A stretch of 35,385 nucleotides of DNA from Streptacidiphilus carbonis (lineage in GTDB: Bacteria > Actinomycetota > Actinomycetes > Streptomycetales > Streptomycetaceae), in contig NZ_BBPM01000025.1 of NCBI RefSeq assembly GCF_000787775.1, forward strand, positions 1-35,385, in the 5' to 3' direction. Below the pieces are notes generated by a model. It saw only the letters and a program-made list of their open reading frames with translations. It was not told the origin of the DNA and searched no databases. Below are positions 33,866 to 35,385 of this stretch, piece after piece. Position numbers and translations under genes: made by a program. Numbering within the stretch: position 1 is the stretch's first letter; every line of letters starts with the position of its first letter.

Positions 33866-34042
33866 GTCATCGCCGATCTTGCCGCCGCTCACCGCGAGTT
33901 CACCGCGCACGACGTGCCGGTACTGCGCGAGCCCCGGCGTGAGCCGTGGGGTCTGTTGGAGATGTGGGTCAGCGACCCCGACGGCGTGCGCATCTGTGTG
34001 GTGGAGGTCCCTGCCGACCATCCCCTGCGCCTGCGCCTGTGA
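33866..34042 (+). pseudogene. C-terminal relic of a VOC-family (glyoxalase/bleomycin-resistance) gene
   Basis: The frame reads IADLAAAHREFTAHDVPVL and then REPWGLLEMWVSDPDGVRICVVEVPADHPLR to a stop. That matches the second half of a vicinal-oxygen-chelate protein, with the metal ligand Glu in LLEMWVSDPDG and the typical final strand. The first half, including the first metal His, is missing: the sequence upstream is the terminator of paralogue B. The fragment is about 58 residues against about 120 for a full domain. It is probably a remnant left when the neighbouring DNA was inserted or rearranged. Confidence 0.7.
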
Positions 34043-34209
34043 GGCTGGCGATGGCGGGACGGAACTCATCGGTCGCGTGGGCGGAACGTGGAAGTTGCCC
34101 CAACAGGCAACCACAGTGCCCCGGCGCACCTCGGCAACGAGGGTGGCTGCGGTGTAGGCATGGGAGGGCGATTCGGAAGGCGGTTCGCAGGGAGCACAGG
34201 GAGCGGCCA
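34043..34209. other. Non-coding gap before the last gene
   Basis: These 167 bases contain no supported gene. The only clear element is AGGGAG (34198-34203), six bases before the GTG start of the next gene, which serves as its ribosome binding site. No confident promoter was recognised. Confidence 0.5.
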
Positions 34210-35385
34210 GTGCAGGCACATGAGGAACGGGGCAAGCTGCCGAAAGGGGCTTCGCCGGGGCGGGCCCCAGGAGTGACCTCCCGGTCGGCCGCCCCGCAGG
34301 CCACCTTCACGTCTGCCGTCTCATCGGTTCTCGCCCTGCAGCGTCTGGCGGGCAACGCCGCCGTGTCCCGTGCCCTGACGGGTCAGGGACAGGGACAGCA
34401 GGCTCCCCTGCCGGTGCAGCGCTCCGGCAGGCAGCCCGGACCCGCCCGCGGGACGTACGGATTCCGCGCTCGCGAGGCGGCTCTGCTGGAAGAGGAGTAC
34501 GGGGACCCGATCTCCGGCCGTACACACCAGCACGAGCACTCCGTCCTCTTCAACGTCGGTGCCCGAGGCAGCGGCATGCAGCGGGGAGCGTCCGGCCCCG
34601 CAGGCCAACCCATTCGCCGGCTGGAAGCCGAGATGCCTTCCTATCCCGAGACCCTCAGAGCACACCGCAGCCACGAAGGCACGGGCAACAGGCTCACTGA
34701 CCCTGGCCGCACCGGGATGACCGGGCGCGAGTACCGGGATGCCCAGCACAGCGCCATCGCCGACCGGGACAGGGACAATCCGTACGCGGCACTCGTGCTC
34801 AACCAGATGGGCTACGCTGACATGCCTGAGTTCCACGCGCAGACGGGCACCGTGGCCGGCCGCCAGTCGGATGCCGGCTACAGGGCGATGGTGGACAGTG
34901 GGCATCGGGTTCCGCACTTCACCGGTCCCGGCCAGACCCGGAGGACACGACCGCTGATCGCTTCGGAACAGGCCGAGGCCATCTCGATGCGGCAGCAGAT
35001 GCGCACCGGACGGTACCCGGACGCCCGGGAGCAGGACAGGTTGATGAGGCAGTACGGCGCTCACAACCCCCAACTGAGGTCTCAGGGACCGTCCGAGGGC
35101 CTCACCATGTCCGACTACTCGGATCTCGACGCCAGCAGTGGGCGCAGTCACAGTCCCGAGGAACGCGAAACCAACTACCGCGCCCGCAGCCAGCACCGTG
35201 GCCGCGCCCGCAGCACGGTCCGGGCCAACCGCAACCGCACTCCGGCCCCGAGCATTCGCGAAGCCGACGACTACGGCAGCGTCGTCGTTGAGGAGGAGCG
35301 GGGGCGCGGGCGTAGCCGGAGCCGCAGCCGGAGCCGCAGCCGGAGTCGTAGCCGCAGTCGGGGCCAGGCTGTTCGGGGTCCCGCT
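34210..35385 (+). CDS. LQRxAGNxAV-motif protein with Arg-Ser repeat, 3' end beyond the window
   Basis: This gene is open from GTG 34210 to the window edge (392 codons, no stop), so it is partial. Residues 43-52 read LQRLAGNAAV, a motif I know from the N-termini of actinomycete DUF4157-type proteins and of proteins encoded near extracellular contractile injection systems. A Gln-rich stretch follows (QGQGQQAPLPVQRSG). The central part, about 75-290, is polar and rich in Arg, His and Asp and has no recognised domain. From about 300 the protein is disordered and basic (SGRSHSPEERE, RARSQHRGRARS). An acidic patch leads to an uninterrupted Arg-Ser run at residues 368-384. Such RS runs are typical of eukaryotic splicing factors and rare in bacteria. 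There is no signal peptide. A translocated effector is one hypothesis; a structural or nucleic-acid-binding protein is another. Confidence 0.75.
   Translation, partial: MQAHEERGKLPKGASPGRAPGVTSRSAAPQATFTSAVSSVLALQRLAGNAAVSRALTGQGQGQQAPLPVQRSGRQPGPARGTYGFRAREAALLEEEYGDPISGRTHQHEHSVLFNVGARGSGMQRGASGPAGQPIRRLEAEMPSYPETLRAHRSHEGTGNRLTDPGRTGMTGREYRDAQHSAIADRDRDNPYAALVLNQMGYADMPEFHAQTGTVAGRQSDAGYRAMVDSGHRVPHFTGPGQTRRTRPLIASEQAEAISMRQQMRTGRYPDAREQDRLMRQYGAHNPQLRSQGPSEGLTMSDYSDLDASSGRSHSPEERETNYRARSQHRGRARSTVRANRNRTPAPSIREADDYGSVVVEEERGRGRSRSRSRSRSRSRSRSRGQAVRGPA
35311..35361 (+). repeat. Short tandem repeat encoding the Arg-Ser run
   Basis: A repeat of about 12 bases (CGGAGCCGCAGC and variants) fills this stretch and encodes alternating Arg and Ser. 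Codons vary (CGT, CGG, CGC; AGC, AGT), so the protein pattern is conserved more strictly than the DNA, which suggests selection on the dipeptide rather than recent slippage alone. Confidence 0.8.

Noticed and set aside
34307..35196. Minus-strand frames opposite the last gene
   Set aside because: The plus-strand frame has a ribosome site, a known motif and an open frame to the edge; the minus-strand frames have neither motif nor start signal.

Overview
The window looks like chromosomal DNA from a high-GC actinomycete, most likely Streptomycetaceae or a close relative. It has very strong G/C bias at third codon positions, frequent GTG starts, a secreted protein with an LAxTG sorting signal, Tat and Sec exported enzymes, an MmyB-type XRE regulator, and an N-terminal LQRxAGNxAV motif in the last gene. 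I see no rRNA, tRNA, CRISPR array, integrase or intact insertion sequence.

Layout. The left edge (1-2111) holds a possible start of a leftward gene and a secreted beta-helix protein with autotransporter-type repeats. From 2222 to 4650 a cupin protein and an HSL-type esterase form a leftward pair, divergent from an XRE/MmyB regulator. From 4653 to 13525 a leftward alpha/beta hydrolase and TetR regulator are divergent from a rightward RND operon: RND permease 1, a 149-residue lipoprotein that looks like a shortened adaptor, and RND permease 2. GAGAG/CTCTC inverted repeats lie before the TetR gene and in the hydrolase/RND promoter region, which suggests one regulon.

From 13660 to 22323 most genes encode exported proteins: an LAxTG surface protein, a sedolisin (S53) protease with three C-terminal PTRxLDTR repeats, an HAD-type acid phosphatase, a Tat-exported purple-acid-phosphatase-like enzyme and a lipoprotein. 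Strong hairpins separate several of these units. The two phosphatases and a possible PHO box point to phosphate scavenging.

From 22491 to 26504 there is a small zinc-ribbon protein, divergent from a tightly packed three-gene operon of unknown function, and then a frameshifted small gene. From 27254 to 33865 two paralogous secreted proteins (beta-helix, two PKD-like domains, three PTRxLDTR repeats) are transcribed divergently around a degraded gene fragment, and each ends at a strong hairpin. A VOC-family gene relic follows. The last gene, cut by the window edge, carries the LQRxAGNxAV motif and a long Arg-Ser dipeptide run.

The points most worth following are the RND pair with its miniature adaptor, the unrecognised operon at 23010-26167, the repeat family shared by three secreted proteins, and the RS-repeat protein at the right edge.
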